Assembly: GCF_012489685.1 (NCBI RefSeq)
Contig: NC_080042.1
Span: forward strand, 10,056,825-10,120,824
Direction of reading: 5' to 3'
DNA length: 64,000 bases
DNA from: Lotus japonicus
Lineage: Eukaryota > Streptophyta > Magnoliopsida > Fabales > Fabaceae
Below are positions 9,789-20,900 of the stretch, in pieces; position 1 is the first letter of the stretch, and every line of letters begins with the position of its first letter. A model generated the notes under the pieces. It did no database searches. It had not been told where the DNA came from and saw nothing but the letters and a program-made list of their open reading frames with translations. A program made the translations under genes and the position numbers.

Positions 9789-12620
9789 ATGGTGAGTCAA
9801 ACCAGAAGAGCTACTGCAGATGCAACCCAGTTCCCTCATATGGTAGTTGGTCTAGCAACAGGTCAAAGGGGTCCTGAGAATCCGAATCAAGATCAAGGTC
9901 AAGCTCAAGAGCAGATTATTCCGATTGCAGAACGGGGATGTGCCGTTCACTGCGTATATGCTCCTGAGGAACTTCAAGTACTGGCAGAATGGAGATTTGA
10001 CCTCGACAACCTTGCTACAAATGGGTATGATCTTCGTCCTGAAGTCCAAGCTCAAGGTTGGGGAAATTACTTCAACAGGCTTCGAGGACCGGTGTATGAC
10101 AAACTGATCAAGGAATTCTGGAAGCACGCCGACTGCGATGATACTCAGGTGGTATCTCACATTCTTGGAAGGAAGATCATCATTACAGAGAAGTCTTTCG
10201 TGAATCTGCTGGGTGCAGAAACTGCTCTTGGGTATCGTTTCCAATTCACTGAATCGAAGCTGAAACCCAAGACGAAGGATGAGACCAACAAGGCCCTGTA
10301 CACCAATTACAAACCGGGCAAGACTAATTACAAAGTGATGGACCTTCATCCCAAGCTCAGGATCTGGCACAAGATTTTGCTCAACTGCATACACCAGAGA
10401 CCAAAGGGCAGTTCCCCAGACTACATCAACTTCAACCAGAAGGCGATGTTGTTCTTCATCCAAGACAAGAAGAAGATCTGCCTTCCCTACTTCCTGTTCT
10501 CCTACTTGAAGGAGTGTATCCGGAAGTCTCGGACCACTGCCTCCATCAAGTCAGCAATCAAGTATATTCCCTTTGGGAGACTGTTGTCTGATCTCTTCAT
10601 TGAGAGTGGCCTCATTCAAGATCTGGTAAATGCTGGATGCACAGAGGATCTGACCACCATTGTCAGTGATGTCTTCACTGCGAATTCTCTAAAGAAAATG
10701 GGTCTCGTCAAGAAGAAGATTGCTCCTGCCCATGAAGACACATCTTCTGAAATCAGAAGTAGAAGGGTGCCTCTGAATGACTACCCTCTGTGGACACAGG
10801 CAGACAATCCTGAAGCCATTAGGTGCTATGTTGAAGACCTAAGGGCTCAAGGCTATGAAATTGATCTCGATGAATTCTTCAGCAGACTGCCGCCAGCTCC
10901 AGAGTTTTCTTCTCCTATCAAGAAGAAAGTTCAGAGGAAGATGATCCTAGAAGAATCTTCTGAGGAATCAAATGTCCCTCTAACCAAAGGGAAGAAGGCT
11001 GGTCAATCCAAGAGAAAACATGATGAAACCAGCAAGCCAGATGATGGTGATGATGGTGATAATGAGGATGGTCCTCCTTCTCCTAAGAAGAAGAAGAAGC
11101 AGGTCAGAATTGTGGTGAAGCCTACTCGGGTGGAACCAGCTGCTGAAGTGATCAGAAGGATTGAAACTCCTGCCAGAGTGACAAGATCATCAGCACAACC
11201 AGCTGCACAATCTTCAAATCCACTCACTCCTATTCCTGAGTCCCAACCAGCTGCACAAACCACCTCTCCACCACATTCCCCAAGGTCTTCATTTTTTCAA
11301 CCTTCTCCTACTGAAGCACCTCTCTGGAATTTGCTCCAGAACCAACCCTCTAGGCCAGATGAACCAACCTCTCCCATTACCATCCAGTACAACCCATTAA
11401 CTTCTGAACCCATCATCCATGAGCAACCAGAGCCTAACCAAACAGAACCTGGACCCAGAACCTCTGATCACTCTGTCCCAAGAGCATCAGAACGTCTGGC
11501 TCCCAGAACCACGGATACAGACTCTTCCACAGCCCTTACACCTGTATCCTTCCCAACAAATGTTGCTGACTCTTCTCCTTCCAACAACTCTGAATCCCTT
11601 CGAAAATTCATGGAAGTTAGAAAAGAAAAGGTGTCTACCTTAGAAGAATATTATCTCACTTGTCCAAGCCCTAGGAGATATCCTGGCCCTAGACCTGAAC
11701 GTCTAGTTGACCCAGATGAACCTATCTTGGCCAATCCTTTACATGAGGCAGACCCTTTGGCTCAACAAGCTCACCCTGCCCCTGACCAACAAGAGCCTGT
11801 TCAACCAGAACCTGAACCAGAACAATCTGTGTCTAACCACTCCTCAGTTAGATCACCCCATCCTCTGGTTGAAACTTCAGAACCTCACCTTGGAACCTCT
11901 GAACCAAATGCTCAAATGTTTAACATTGGCTCTCCACAAGGTGCCTCTGAAGCTCACAGCAGCAATCACCCAGCCTCTCCTGAAACCAACCTCTCTATAA
12001 TTCCTTACACTCACCTCCGACCCACATCTCTCTCTGAGTGCATCAATATTTTCTATCATGAAGCCTCATTGATGCTACGCAATGTGCAAGGTCAGACTGA
12101 CCTAAGCGAGAATGCTGAACATGTGGCTGAAGAGTGGAATAATCTGAGCACTTGGCTAGTGGCTCAAGTTCCAGTTATGATGCAGCTCCTGCATGCAGAG
12201 GGAAGTCAGAGGATCGAGGCTGCAAAGCAAAGGTTTGCTAGAAGGGTGGCTCTTCATGAACAAGAACAGAGACATAATCTACTTGAAGCTATTGAAGAAG
12301 CCAAAAGAAAGAAAGAACAAGCAGAAGAAGCTGCACGTCAAGCAGCAGCTCAAGCTGAACAAGCCAGATTAGAGACAGAACGACTTGAAGCTGAGGCTGA
12401 AGCTCTTAGATGCCAAGCACTTGCACCCGTAGTTTTTACTCCTGCTGCTTCTGCTTCCACTCCAGCTCCTCACGCTGCTCAGAATGTTCCTTCTAGTTCT
12501 ACACAGCCAAACTCGTCCAGACTCGACATTGTGGAACAACGTCTTGACGCTCATGAGTCTCTGCTGATTGAAATGAAGCAAATGATGATGGAACTTCTGC
12601 GTCGATCTGATAAACCCTAG
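9789..12620 (+). CDS. Sirevirus envelope-like third ORF
   Basis: This 943-residue protein starts at the first in-frame ATG; the frame is open further upstream to 9606 but without an ATG. The N-terminal third (about residues 80-300) resembles the globular domain of plant envelope-like or putative transposon proteins of Sireviruses. A basic Lys run (KKKKK, near residue 430) could act in nuclear targeting. The middle is rich in Pro, Ser, Glu and Thr. The last about 150 residues are a strong Ala/Glu/Arg coiled coil. I see no signal peptide or clear membrane segment, so a true envelope role is doubtful. It lies 443 bases after pol in the same orientation. The function is unknown. Confidence 0.8.
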   Translation: MVSQTRRATADATQFPHMVVGLATGQRGPENPNQDQGQAQEQIIPIAERGCAVHCVYAPEELQVLAEWRFDLDNLATNGYDLRPEVQAQGWGNYFNRLRGPVYDKLIKEFWKHADCDDTQVVSHILGRKIIITEKSFVNLLGAETALGYRFQFTESKLKPKTKDETNKALYTNYKPGKTNYKVMDLHPKLRIWHKILLNCIHQRPKGSSPDYINFNQKAMLFFIQDKKKICLPYFLFSYLKECIRKSRTTASIKSAIKYIPFGRLLSDLFIESGLIQDLVNAGCTEDLTTIVSDVFTANSLKKMGLVKKKIAPAHEDTSSEIRSRRVPLNDYPLWTQADNPEAIRCYVEDLRAQGYEIDLDEFFSRLPPAPEFSSPIKKKVQRKMILEESSEESNVPLTKGKKAGQSKRKHDETSKPDDGDDGDNEDGPPSPKKKKKQVRIVVKPTRVEPAAEVIRRIETPARVTRSSAQPAAQSSNPLTPIPESQPAAQTTSPPHSPRSSFFQPSPTEAPLWNLLQNQPSRPDEPTSPITIQYNPLTSEPIIHEQPEPNQTEPGPRTSDHSVPRASERLAPRTTDTDSSTALTPVSFPTNVADSSPSNNSESLRKFMEVRKEKVSTLEEYYLTCPSPRRYPGPRPERLVDPDEPILANPLHEADPLAQQAHPAPDQQEPVQPEPEPEQSVSNHSSVRSPHPLVETSEPHLGTSEPNAQMFNIGSPQGASEAHSSNHPASPETNLSIIPYTHLRPTSLSECINIFYHEASLMLRNVQGQTDLSENAEHVAEEWNNLSTWLVAQVPVMMQLLHAEGSQRIEAAKQRFARRVALHEQEQRHNLLEAIEEAKRKKEQAEEAARQAAAQAEQARLETERLEAEAEALRCQALAPVVFTPAASASTPAPHAAQNVPSSSTQPNSSRLDIVEQRLDAHESLLIEMKQMMMELLRRSDKP

Positions 12621-12825
12621 CTTTAGGATCTCTTCGTTTTGATTTCTTTTTCTTTATCTGTGTTTTATTTCGTTAACCTCTGCCTCTTTCTTGTTAATCT
12701 TTACTTTGCTCGTTTGTGATTATCTATGCATATATATATATCTGACATTATGTTTGCAATTTTTTTTATTATTATTCATCATAACCGCTTTTACATCATA
12801 CATTTTCTTTCTTTTTCCTAAAATC

Positions 12826-13218
12826 CTAGAATGGAGGATCCCTCCTCATTCTTCTGCACTCCTGGCGCAGCTCTGACCTCTCCTTCTCCAGACGCTCCAG
12901 TGCATACTGGATGTTGTTGAGCCTGTCTTTTAGCTCATCCCTCTCCAGAATCTCTTCTGCAGTCTTGAGCTTCTTTTCCAAGATCTCTTTTTCTTCCAGC
13001 AGCTTTAGTTCAAGCTGGCTGAGTTCTTGCACCTCCTCCACGAAGGCGAGAAATTCCCTCAAGTCTCTCCTCAACTCTGGACGCAGGTCCTCCTCCAGCA
13101 GTGTCCGTGTTAGCTCTGAGATGGTTGTTGTACCCTCTGGATGCCTAATGTTGAGAAACAAGTCCTCCTCAAAGGCTCTCTTTCTCAGCTCCTCTAATGC
13201 GATCATGTCTGATGCCAT
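12826..13218 (-). CDS. Antisense coiled-coil ORF of the Sirevirus
   Basis: The 130-residue frame lies opposite to the element, between the envelope-like ORF and the 3' LTR. It could start at 13260, but a minus-strand TATA box at 13264-13271 would put the transcript start near 13240, so I chose the ATG at 13218 (MASDMIALEEL). The product is Glu/Leu/Arg-rich with continuous heptad-like runs (LELKLLEEKEILEKKLK; RLEKERSELRQE) and is predicted to be a soluble coiled coil. Additional antisense ORFs are known in some plant LTR elements, and their function is unresolved. The alternative is a chance open frame, but the sensible composition and placed TATA box argue against it. Confidence 0.65.
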   Translation of the reverse strand: MASDMIALEELRKRAFEEDLFLNIRHPEGTTTISELTRTLLEEDLRPELRRDLREFLAFVEEVQELSQLELKLLEEKEILEKKLKTAEEILERDELKDRLNNIQYALERLEKERSELRQECRRMRRDPPF

Positions 13219-13263
13219 TTTTCTCTGGTATGATGTTGTGAAGCTTACCCCTCTCTCCAACGC

Positions 13264-13271
13264 TTTATATA
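13264..13271 (-). promoter_or_regulatory. TATA box of the Sirevirus antisense ORF
   Basis: The minus strand reads cctatataaagcg. It lies about 46-53 bases upstream of the ATG at 13218, a normal plant core-promoter spacing. Confidence 0.55.
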
Positions 13272-13454
13272 GGCTTCACTTTCTCTCTGAAAGTTAATGC
13301 TCCTACAGTTTCTCGAGGTTAAGTTCTTGGTAACTGACCCTCCTCTTTACTCCCTTAGCCGGTGGTAAACGTTCTTATCTTGCATTAACTCTTCTATTTA
13401 TTTCGCCTAACTCTGATTCATGCATCGTTTTCATTTTCTTTAAACTTAGACCTT

Positions 13455-14011
13455 CTCTAAGGGGGAGTACCTTGTACTTCAAGCTAAGTTTTTCACACCC
13501 CAAGCTTTTTGCCTATGACAAAAAGGGGGAGTAAACCCAGTTTTTGATGTGTAAGATGTGTTAGTGTGATTTATTTTTCCTTTGGAGAATTTAAGAGTTC
13601 CACCTTTATGACCATAGATGTGTCACTGGGCAAATACAAGGAATACATTTCACTTATTCTGAAGTGATTCTAATTTGACTCTGATACCCAAGACTCTGAT
13701 ACCTTGTCCGTGACTCTGATTACTTATGCGCTCTGATTACTCTATTTTTCATCTATGTCATAAGTTTTTCACTCTGAACTCTTATATCATTTAGCTCAGA
13801 ATCTAGACTTTACTAATGTTTTCATCAAGTATTAGATTCAGGGGGAGCTAAGCTCAGAATCAAGCAGTGACTTGAATTCAGAATGAGCAAGATAAACTAC
13901 TCACATCAGGATAAGTCTTGTTCTATATCTCTAAACTCTGAGTGAATTCAGTTTAATGTTTAAGAATTGTTCATCAAAAATCTTAGTTTTGTCATCATCA
14001 AAAAGGGGGAG
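13455..14011 (+). promoter_or_regulatory. Multiple polypurine tracts of the Sirevirus
   Basis: Purine tracts recur at about 13457 (aagggggag), 13520 (aaaaagggggag), 13838 (agggggag) and 14000-14011 (aaaaagggggag). The last one abuts the 3' LTR. Repeated PPT-like copies before the 3' LTR are a known Sirevirus hallmark. Confidence 0.8.
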
Positions 14012-14013
14012 AT

Positions 14014-15220
14014 TGTAAGATCAAGTTTTGATCTAGTAGTACAACTCTATGTTTTGATGATTACAAGTTAACCTTTTGATATGAACAATTGTGGTACTCT
14101 AACGTGTTTTTCTGAGTGTGCTATTTACAGGCTCTGACCTCAACTCAATCTCACACAAATCAGAAGCACTGTGTATAAAGAGCGACCCAAGCAACGCTTT
14201 TGCATTCACCATGTTCAGTATGAACAGTGGAAAAGCTTCAGAAGTTCTGAAGTTATACAAACTCTGATGTGGACTCAGTCACTAGAAGTTCTGAAGATCC
14301 AGAAAGTCTGATAACCAAGAAACACTGAAGGCTCAGATATTCTGATGGTGTAGAAGACTCTGAAGATCCAGAAGCTGATTAGTGAAATTCTGATGTCCAG
14401 AAGCAAGATACTCTGAAGACCATGTACTTCCCTCTGAGTTCAGAATCAGAAGAAACAATGGTCAGAGGATCTGGGTTTTCCCTCTGACTCTGATCAACCG
14501 GCTTCACAAGTTCCAACATGAAGCTTTCTCCTGATCAGAAGTCTCCTAGGTTTAAAGGTCAAGTCGCTATCCAAGTACAAAAGCAACTGTACCTTCCTGA
14601 CGACCTACCTAACAGTCTCAGACACAGCAGAAGCTGGATTTTCCAGAACTGCCCTCCAACGGTAGCATTTCCCATGCAACGCTCAACCCTAATCCTTTGA
14701 GTATATAAAGAGGCTGAAGACTGAAAGAAGCGGCTAGAAGCATTCACATACGCGCAAGACAAATTCAAATTCTTCTAAGCTTTCTTTCATCTGAAATTCA
14801 TTGAGTTTACTATTAGCTTTTTAGAAGCAAATCTCTTGTAAACAATTCTTTGATAAACAGTTTGTTTAGTTCCTTTAGGAAATCAAGGTTGATCGGATCC
14901 TAGAGAAGACTAAGGGAGTGAATCTTAGTGTGAGCTAAGTCAGTGTAATTGTTAGTCACTTGTAGGTTTCAAGTGCAGTTGTAAGTCTTACCTGATTAGT
15001 GGATTGCCTTCATTCTAAGAAGGAAGAAATCACCTTAACGGGTGGACTGGAGTAGCTTGAGTGATTTATCAAGTGAACCAGGATAAAATCCTTGTGTGCT
15101 TTTCTATCTCTTATCTTTGGCACTTAAGTTCTCGAAAGATTTGTCAAAATCTTTAAGGTGGAAGCTTTATCTTGAAAACGTTATTCAAACCCCCCCTTTC
15201 TACCGTTTTTCATACCTTCA
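14014..15220 (+). repeat. Sirevirus 3' LTR
   Basis: It is 1207 bases and matches 3199-4406 apart from about 12 substitutions and a one-base change in a C run. It is followed by the target duplication ATACC (15221-15225). The TATA box is retained at 14702-14710. Confidence 0.95.
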
Positions 15221-15257
15221 ATACCTTGGTATGATTATAATATCTGGAGATGACTAT

Positions 15258-15515
15258 GTTTTCCTTGAAAACATTGATATTTCACTAAAAGATGATTTGT
15301 TCCTTTTAAGGAATGATGTTTCTTTAAGAAACATGTTTACTGTCTCCTTGGGGGAGATGTGATGTTTTCTTGGGAAAACATTGGTCTTTAACCAAAAGAT
15401 GTTTTGTTCCTTGTAAGGAATGGTGTTTCTTATGAAACATGTTTATTGTCTCCTTGGAGGAGATGTTGATGTTTCATGTGAAATGGGAAACATGTTTATT
15501 TTCTCCTTGGGGAGA
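15258..15515. repeat. Array of short palindromes, right part of the copia remnant
   Basis: At least ten consecutive stem-loops are present: 15258-15272, 15300-15313, 15317-15333 (TGTTTCTTTAAGAAACA), 15343-15357, 15363-15380, 15381-15395, 15407-15420, 15424-15439, 15449-15463 and 15502-15515. Stem sequences fall into a few classes (TGTTTC/GAAACA, TTCC/GGAA, TCTCC/GGAGA) repeated in the same order, with loops that vary. No coding frame is seen. Confidence 0.8.
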
Positions 15516-16633
15516 TGTTGAACAGAATACATTATTTAATGCTTTTTTTTTGTGACAAACATCTAGCTTATAACATTGTCAAAACAAACAATTTAATTCT
15601 CATTCCCTTTGGAAGGATATTAAATAATATAAACATGTCCTTCACTAAAATACCAAACAACTGTTTACAATTGCATGAAGACACATCAACCACTCCTGAT
15701 GATATGTCTTTTGCTTAGCAGTACTTTCAGTGATTAGAACAGGCTCAGTTTCACTAATTGTCATGTCAATATCTAACAAGTTGAGGGTCAACTCAAAATC
15801 ATCATTCCACCTCTTATAATTATTTCTTGTTAATTACTCTATATAGTTCACATAGTTATTCATGGTAAAAGTCACAGGAGCTGAAAACAAATATCAAGAA
15901 AATTATTAACATAAGCAAATTACAGGTAACAACAATTACCCAAATTCTATAGGATGACACATAATATAAACTCCCCTGTGGGCGGAGAATGTATTATACA
16001 AAATCAACAGTTACAAAAATTCTACAGAGCTGCCTTGGAAAAAATGAGTAGTGGATTCAGAAGGGGCCCTTTTAACATTTGTTCAAGAATTAAGTTCCTG
16101 AATAATGTTTTTGGAACGCTTTCACCCTAGATCCCCAAGAAAAAAAAAACGTAGAAGCTCATCGCTTATCGACGTAAGGGTTCGCCATTCCTTCACCAAA
16201 GCAGCATGTCCACCCATGGTATCCTGAAGTGAAATAAGCATGTTCAAGGCCATGTTATATGGAATTTTCCACTGATACACCGTTAATGCAGAGACTCAAT
16301 TGAGAAAAATCCTTAATTAATATCTTTTATATCACCTGTGCTCCATGGTTTGCCCAACTGCATTGTCTCTAGCCAAAAATTATTTGCCAGTTGTCACAAT
16401 GCCATGTCAATCATGGCATATTTTGATTCAAATTCTAACAATAGCAATTCACTAGCCCCGTGGCCCCTGACTGGAATATATACTTCACATAAAAGTTATC
16501 TTTCCATAATAGAAATGACAGAATTTCCCCAATGCACAACGTGAAGCCACAGCTGAGACTTCCCCGAAGATGTGTGACAGACATTTATATTTGTGTTGTT
16601 GTTCTCTTATTGACTTTTAACTAATGATTATAT

Positions 16634-16648
16634 CCGTGCGATGCACGG
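16634..16648 (-). repeat. Helitron-type 3' terminal hairpin
   Basis: ccgtgc, loop gat, gcacgg. Read on the minus strand, the hairpin and the following 13 bases end in ATTAG before T, one base off the canonical CTAG|T terminus. Confidence 0.55.
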
Positions 16649-16880
16649 GCTCTAACTCATTAATTTTGTTGAAATAGTTGCGATTAAATTAATCCAACAA
16701 CGGTTCATTATTTTATTATAATTTATGAGATCCCAACTACTCATATATTCACATTAATTATTTTTTCACAATGTCAAAACTAAGCACACAAACAGGAAAC
16801 ATCAACATGTACAATACGCTAAGAAACATAGAATCAAAGTTATTACATACTTCAATTGAAACTATTAAACCACCACACAT

Positions 16881-16991
16881 TCAAGGGTTTCGAACAACTA
16901 CAACTTGAAAAGTATCATGCGCTTGCAGCTTGAAAAATCTCAACTGATCGGTGAAATTGAACCTGCTTGCCCTGCAATACTCATACCACCC
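16881..16991 (-). pseudogene. B3 DNA-binding domain fragment, 3' part
   Basis: The minus strand encodes the end of a B3 domain (GWYEYCRASRFNF, then a strand-like FQVVVVRN and a stop at 16881). The matching upstream part lies beyond the Tat element at about 52525-53050, since both flanks abut the CACCC duplication. Reading across the repaired target site needs a frame change, and about 40 residues of the domain middle are missing, so this is a dead fragment. B3 domains of the REM type are plant transcription-factor modules. Confidence 0.6.
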
Positions 16992-17793
16992 TGTTGGCCC
17001 AAAATGTTTGGTCCAAAACGCATGGGGCAGTCGAAAATGGACCAAGAGAATTAAGAAAAAATGCCAAGTTAAATGGGTAGCAGAATTCGACAAAGGGACA
17101 CTGGTAACCGTCACTACAAACACGGGCATATTTAACACGTGCAGCATTGACTGAGTCAGTTAGGAGAGCATGTATTTCTCACCACAATGGCTAGTTACGT
17201 GGCCAAGAAGCAATTGAAGAACACTACCCTCACCACTACGCATGGAACTTCCGGGGCAAGCATCAGATCGTCGGGAATCAGACCCACTAACCCATCCAGT
17301 AAGGAAGAAAACCGCCAAGGACACGCGGGACATGGAGCTCTATAAATAGGAGAATCTAATTTAGAAAAAAGGTTCACAACTCAGCTCTAAAAATCACTAC
17401 AAAGCTCTCATGTCCGCATCAAAGAGACTCAACGAGTCTAACGTGATCATGGAGGAGTATGTTGCCGAACCAGCCGTTTATGATTCCTGCACTTAGATAG
17501 TTTCGAGTTTGTTGCCATTGTTGCTTTTGTTAGATTTACTGTCGATTTTATGGGTTTGGATTGATGTAAAGCTTTTTAATTAGTGAATTTTATCTTCAAG
17601 CACTTTCGATTGCTTGCGTTTTGCTTTCGAATCTTTATTTCCTTTTATCCTTTGACACAAGGTTGTCGAAAAACCAGATTTCACACGCGCTTTGGCAAGA
17701 CGTTTTCCCAAAAGAACCCTTAATTCGCAAAACTCTTAAACTTTTTCCAGTCGAATTTGGAAGATGTTTGTTTACCAAATATCACGGTAAACA
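16992..17793 (+). repeat. Tat element 5' LTR
   Basis: It begins TGTTGGCCCAAAATG and ends ACGGTAAACA, with a TATA box tataaatagg at 17341-17350. It is highly similar to 51722-52524. Confidence 0.93.
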
Positions 17794-17795
17794 AA

Positions 17796-17815
17796 TTGGC
17801 ACACCCGGTGGGACC
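17796..17815 (+). promoter_or_regulatory. Tat element primer binding site
   Basis: ttggcacacccggtgggacc lies two bases after the 5' LTR, the position and general look of Tat/Athila-type tRNA primer sites. The exact tRNA is not assigned. Confidence 0.6.
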
Positions 17816-17940
17816 GTTTTTGTGAAAACCAAGTTTTACAGAAGCGTTTTGTGTGAAGTTTTATTGTTTTTGCTACTTGTTTTTCGTCCTTGCTTGCGTG
17901 AGTTAGTTTTATGCACTTGAGAAGCGGTAGGACAGTAAGT

Positions 17941-20900
17941 ATGGCGAATAGTTGAGGTAGAACCTCCTCGTAGGGATCCAATGTGGTGAATCATAATAGC
18001 CCTGGTGGGAGCAGCAGTAACAATGAGGAGGAGTTGCCTTCTGGAACGACTCTTGGCATCATAGCACCACCCCAGGGTATAGTGATGTCATCCGTGGCTG
18101 AGATACCTATCTCTACCCCGGTACAGGCCGTCACAGTGCCAATTGTGACGAGGGGAGTGGCCAACGTGGCCCAAACATCCTTTATGCCGAACCTTCCTCT
18201 GCCTGCGAGAGATATGCCCTTTGGCATGCCTACATCGTTGATGCATGGTTTGCAGGGCAATTATTCGACGTTCTCCGAGAATGTGCCCCCTTTTGGGATG
18301 CCTCCATTCGGGGCAAATGGCACAATGATGAACTTAGGAAATCGAGTGAGCCCTCCCGGCTTTGCCACGGGGCAAAGTTCGCAAATGTACTTGCACACGG
18401 GCATGAATTTAGGGTCACTTCAGGCTATCAGGCAACAGTTTGACGATAGCCAGCACGAGATGGTTAATATGTTATCTCGACAAATGGGGGAGATCTTCAA
18501 TCCCTTGATCCAGAACACCAATGCCAATAACCAAGAGTTAGCCCATCAGATGGGGCGTCTGGCAACAGTGTTAGGAGCACAAAACGAGATAGCACCTCTG
18601 CCGAGGATTGAACCAATTCCACCGGTCGCAATCCCAGCTCGCGGGCCCGTACAACCCTACCAACACGTAGGACAAAACCCTTTATTCGAAGAAAATGAAG
18701 GGGGACAACCAGGGCCGCAGAACGTATACATGGTAAATAGGAATGAGCACGCTGATGGAGTGTTGGAAAGAATTCGACACCAAAATGCTGGGGGGCAACA
18801 AAATGTTGCTGCTGTTGTCGAACAATTGCTAAATCAGCACGGTTTTAATGTAGGTTTTGCGAATAGACCCCATTTTGTTTCAGCCTTCACTGAAGAAGTT
18901 CTCAAAGGGGAACTCCCTAGAGGTTGGAAAGTCCCAAAGTTCACTAAGTTCGCTGGGGACTCAGGGGAGTCTAATGTGGAACACGTGGTGAGATACCAGA
19001 TTGAGGTTGGAGACCTGGCCATTAACGAAAATTTGAAAATGAAGTATTTTCCAAGTTCTTTGACTAAGAACGCATTTACATGGTTCACAACTCTTGCTCC
19101 TAGGTCAGTCCACACTTGGACGCAATTGGAAAGGATTTTCCATGAGCAGTTCTTTAGAGGGGAGTGCAAAGTGAGTCTAAAGGATTTGGCTAGCGTCAAA
19201 AGGAGGACTGCCGAATCCATTGATGACTACCTGAATAGATTCAGGATGTTGAAATCTCGATGCTTTACTCATATCCCATAACATGAACTGGTTGTTTTGG
19301 CCGCAGGTGGTTTAGAGTATTCGATTAGGAAGAAACTCGACACGCAGTATATTCAAGATATGTCTCAGCTCGCTGATAGAGTAAGGCATGTCGAATTACT
19401 CAAAGCGGAGAAGAACGACGAGAAAGCTAAGACAACTCACAAGTAGCCTAAAAAAGACAAAGTGGCCTACATAGATACAGAGTTGGTGTGTCCAACTCAG
19501 TACGCATACCACGAGGTCACCCCCGAAGTCGACATTAATGACATCAATCTGGTAGAGCTCTAGCCAGGAGACCCTTATGTGTGCAAGGCACTAAAGCCTT
19601 ATGAAAACAAGTTGGGAGAAGAATCTCCCAAAGACAGTATTCCTACTGTTAAAACTTATACTTTTGACGTGACCAAATGTGATGCAATTTATGACATACT
19701 TGTCTCTGATGGTTTAATTGTGGTCCCTAAAGACCAAAAATTGCCTTCTCCTGAACAGAAGAAAGGCAAAAAATACTGTAAGTATCACAACTTTTTTGGC
19801 CACAGGACCTCACAGTGTGTTCGTTTCAGGGACCTTATTCAAGGAGCACTGGATTCTGGTAGGCTCAAGTACGGCGAAAAGACTAAAGGCCAAGCAAAGG
19901 TCGACTCAGATCCACTCCAGAAAGCTGAAGCCAATTACGTGGAGCCCCTCCACATTTGCATGGTAGACATCACTGAGAAGCTCGACTCGGGTTTGATTCT
20001 GGAAGAAACAGAAACTAAAGAAGCGGCAGTCGAAGCACCAGGTGGAGAAGCTAGCTTGGAGGAGGTCTACCCCAAAGCTGGAGAAACTCTTGTCGAGTTC
20101 CTATCTCGAAGCCAAGATGGAGAAAAGGAAGTCATGATGTGCCCTAGATGCAGCACTGTCTTCGACAAGTCAGCAGCAAAGGATTACCAAGACTCTGAAA
20201 TGAAGAGGCATTATCAACAGAAAGCGCCTGTGGCCAGAAGATTGACTTACCCTCATGAAGAGATAGCCACCCAAGAGCACTACAGCCATGTGGGTCAAGA
20301 TCGAAAGGGGAAGAGCAAAACCTACCTCCCTAATGCTGAGGTGCCAAAAAACCAATGGTTTAGGTCAGCACCACCTAAACCAAAGCCAAGGCAGAAGTGG
20401 CAGAAAATCGACTTGGGCCAAGGATCTTCATACGTTAATAACTCTCAGGTGTCAAGAAACTACTCCTATGGCTCAAGGAACTACTATGGGCCAGAGCAAA
20501 TGACCAGGACCCAATTTCGACGCTTCCTAAGGAAAAGAAAGGCGGAGCGGGAAAGGGGTGGCAAATTTCGATCCCTGTGGGATGTCAAGCCTTCAGATGT
20601 CCCAAAAAACAAGTCAAGCGTGGCGTCCATCATCAATCATCTGGACCAAGCCATCAAGCAAGGAATGACCCTGCCAAACCCCACCCAAGAGAAGGTAAGG
20701 GTAGCTGCTAGAGATGAAGATGAAGATGAAGACATGCTAGAGGACTTCGACGAAAGTGATGGGGAAGACCTCAACATCATCTGCATAGTGTCCATACTCC
20801 CGGCTGATTTCGACCGAGTATCCGAGGTCATTGAAGGCGACGAAGATTACTATGTCGAGGAAGAGGCTGATGATAACCCTTTATGCTATTATGTCATGCA

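Larger units (their letters stand above)
3199..15220 (+). mobile_element. Sirevirus (SIRE/Maximus-type Ty1/copia) retrotransposon, near intact
   Basis: Two LTRs of 1208 and 1207 bases flank a primer site for initiator methionine tRNA, gag, pol, an envelope-like ORF and several polypurine tracts. The 5-base target duplication ATACC is at 3194-3198 and 15221-15225. By eye I count about 12 substitutions between the LTRs (about 1%), so the insertion is recent. Long gag, pol and third ORFs are all open. The domain order PR-IN-RT-RH and the third ORF fit the Sirevirus genus, which is common in legumes. Confidence 0.95.
1319..16620 (-). mobile_element. Copia-type LTR element remnant, split by the Sirevirus
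   Basis: On the minus strand a purine tract (1805-1818) abuts an LTR that starts TGTTAGAATT and ends AATTCCTACA (1319-1804). The presumed interior continues right of it, is interrupted at 3194-15225 by the Sirevirus, and resumes to about 16620. The same palindrome motifs (for example TGTTTC...GAAACA) occur on both sides of the Sirevirus, which shows that the flanks were once continuous. No gag or pol frame and no second LTR are visible, so this is a truncated or non-autonomous copy. The right limit is set only by the Helitron hairpin near 16634. The stretch 15520-16620 holds no gene I recognise. Confidence 0.45.

Noticed and set aside
9852..10463. 203-residue antisense frame opposite the envelope-like ORF
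   Set aside because: It lies wholly within a well-supported sense frame and shows no domain; it is a shadow.
12911..13297. 128-residue Ser-rich plus-strand frame opposite the Sirevirus antisense ORF
   Set aside because: Ser/Leu low-complexity is the expected complement of Glu/Lys coiled-coil codons. The minus-strand frame has the TATA box and better composition.
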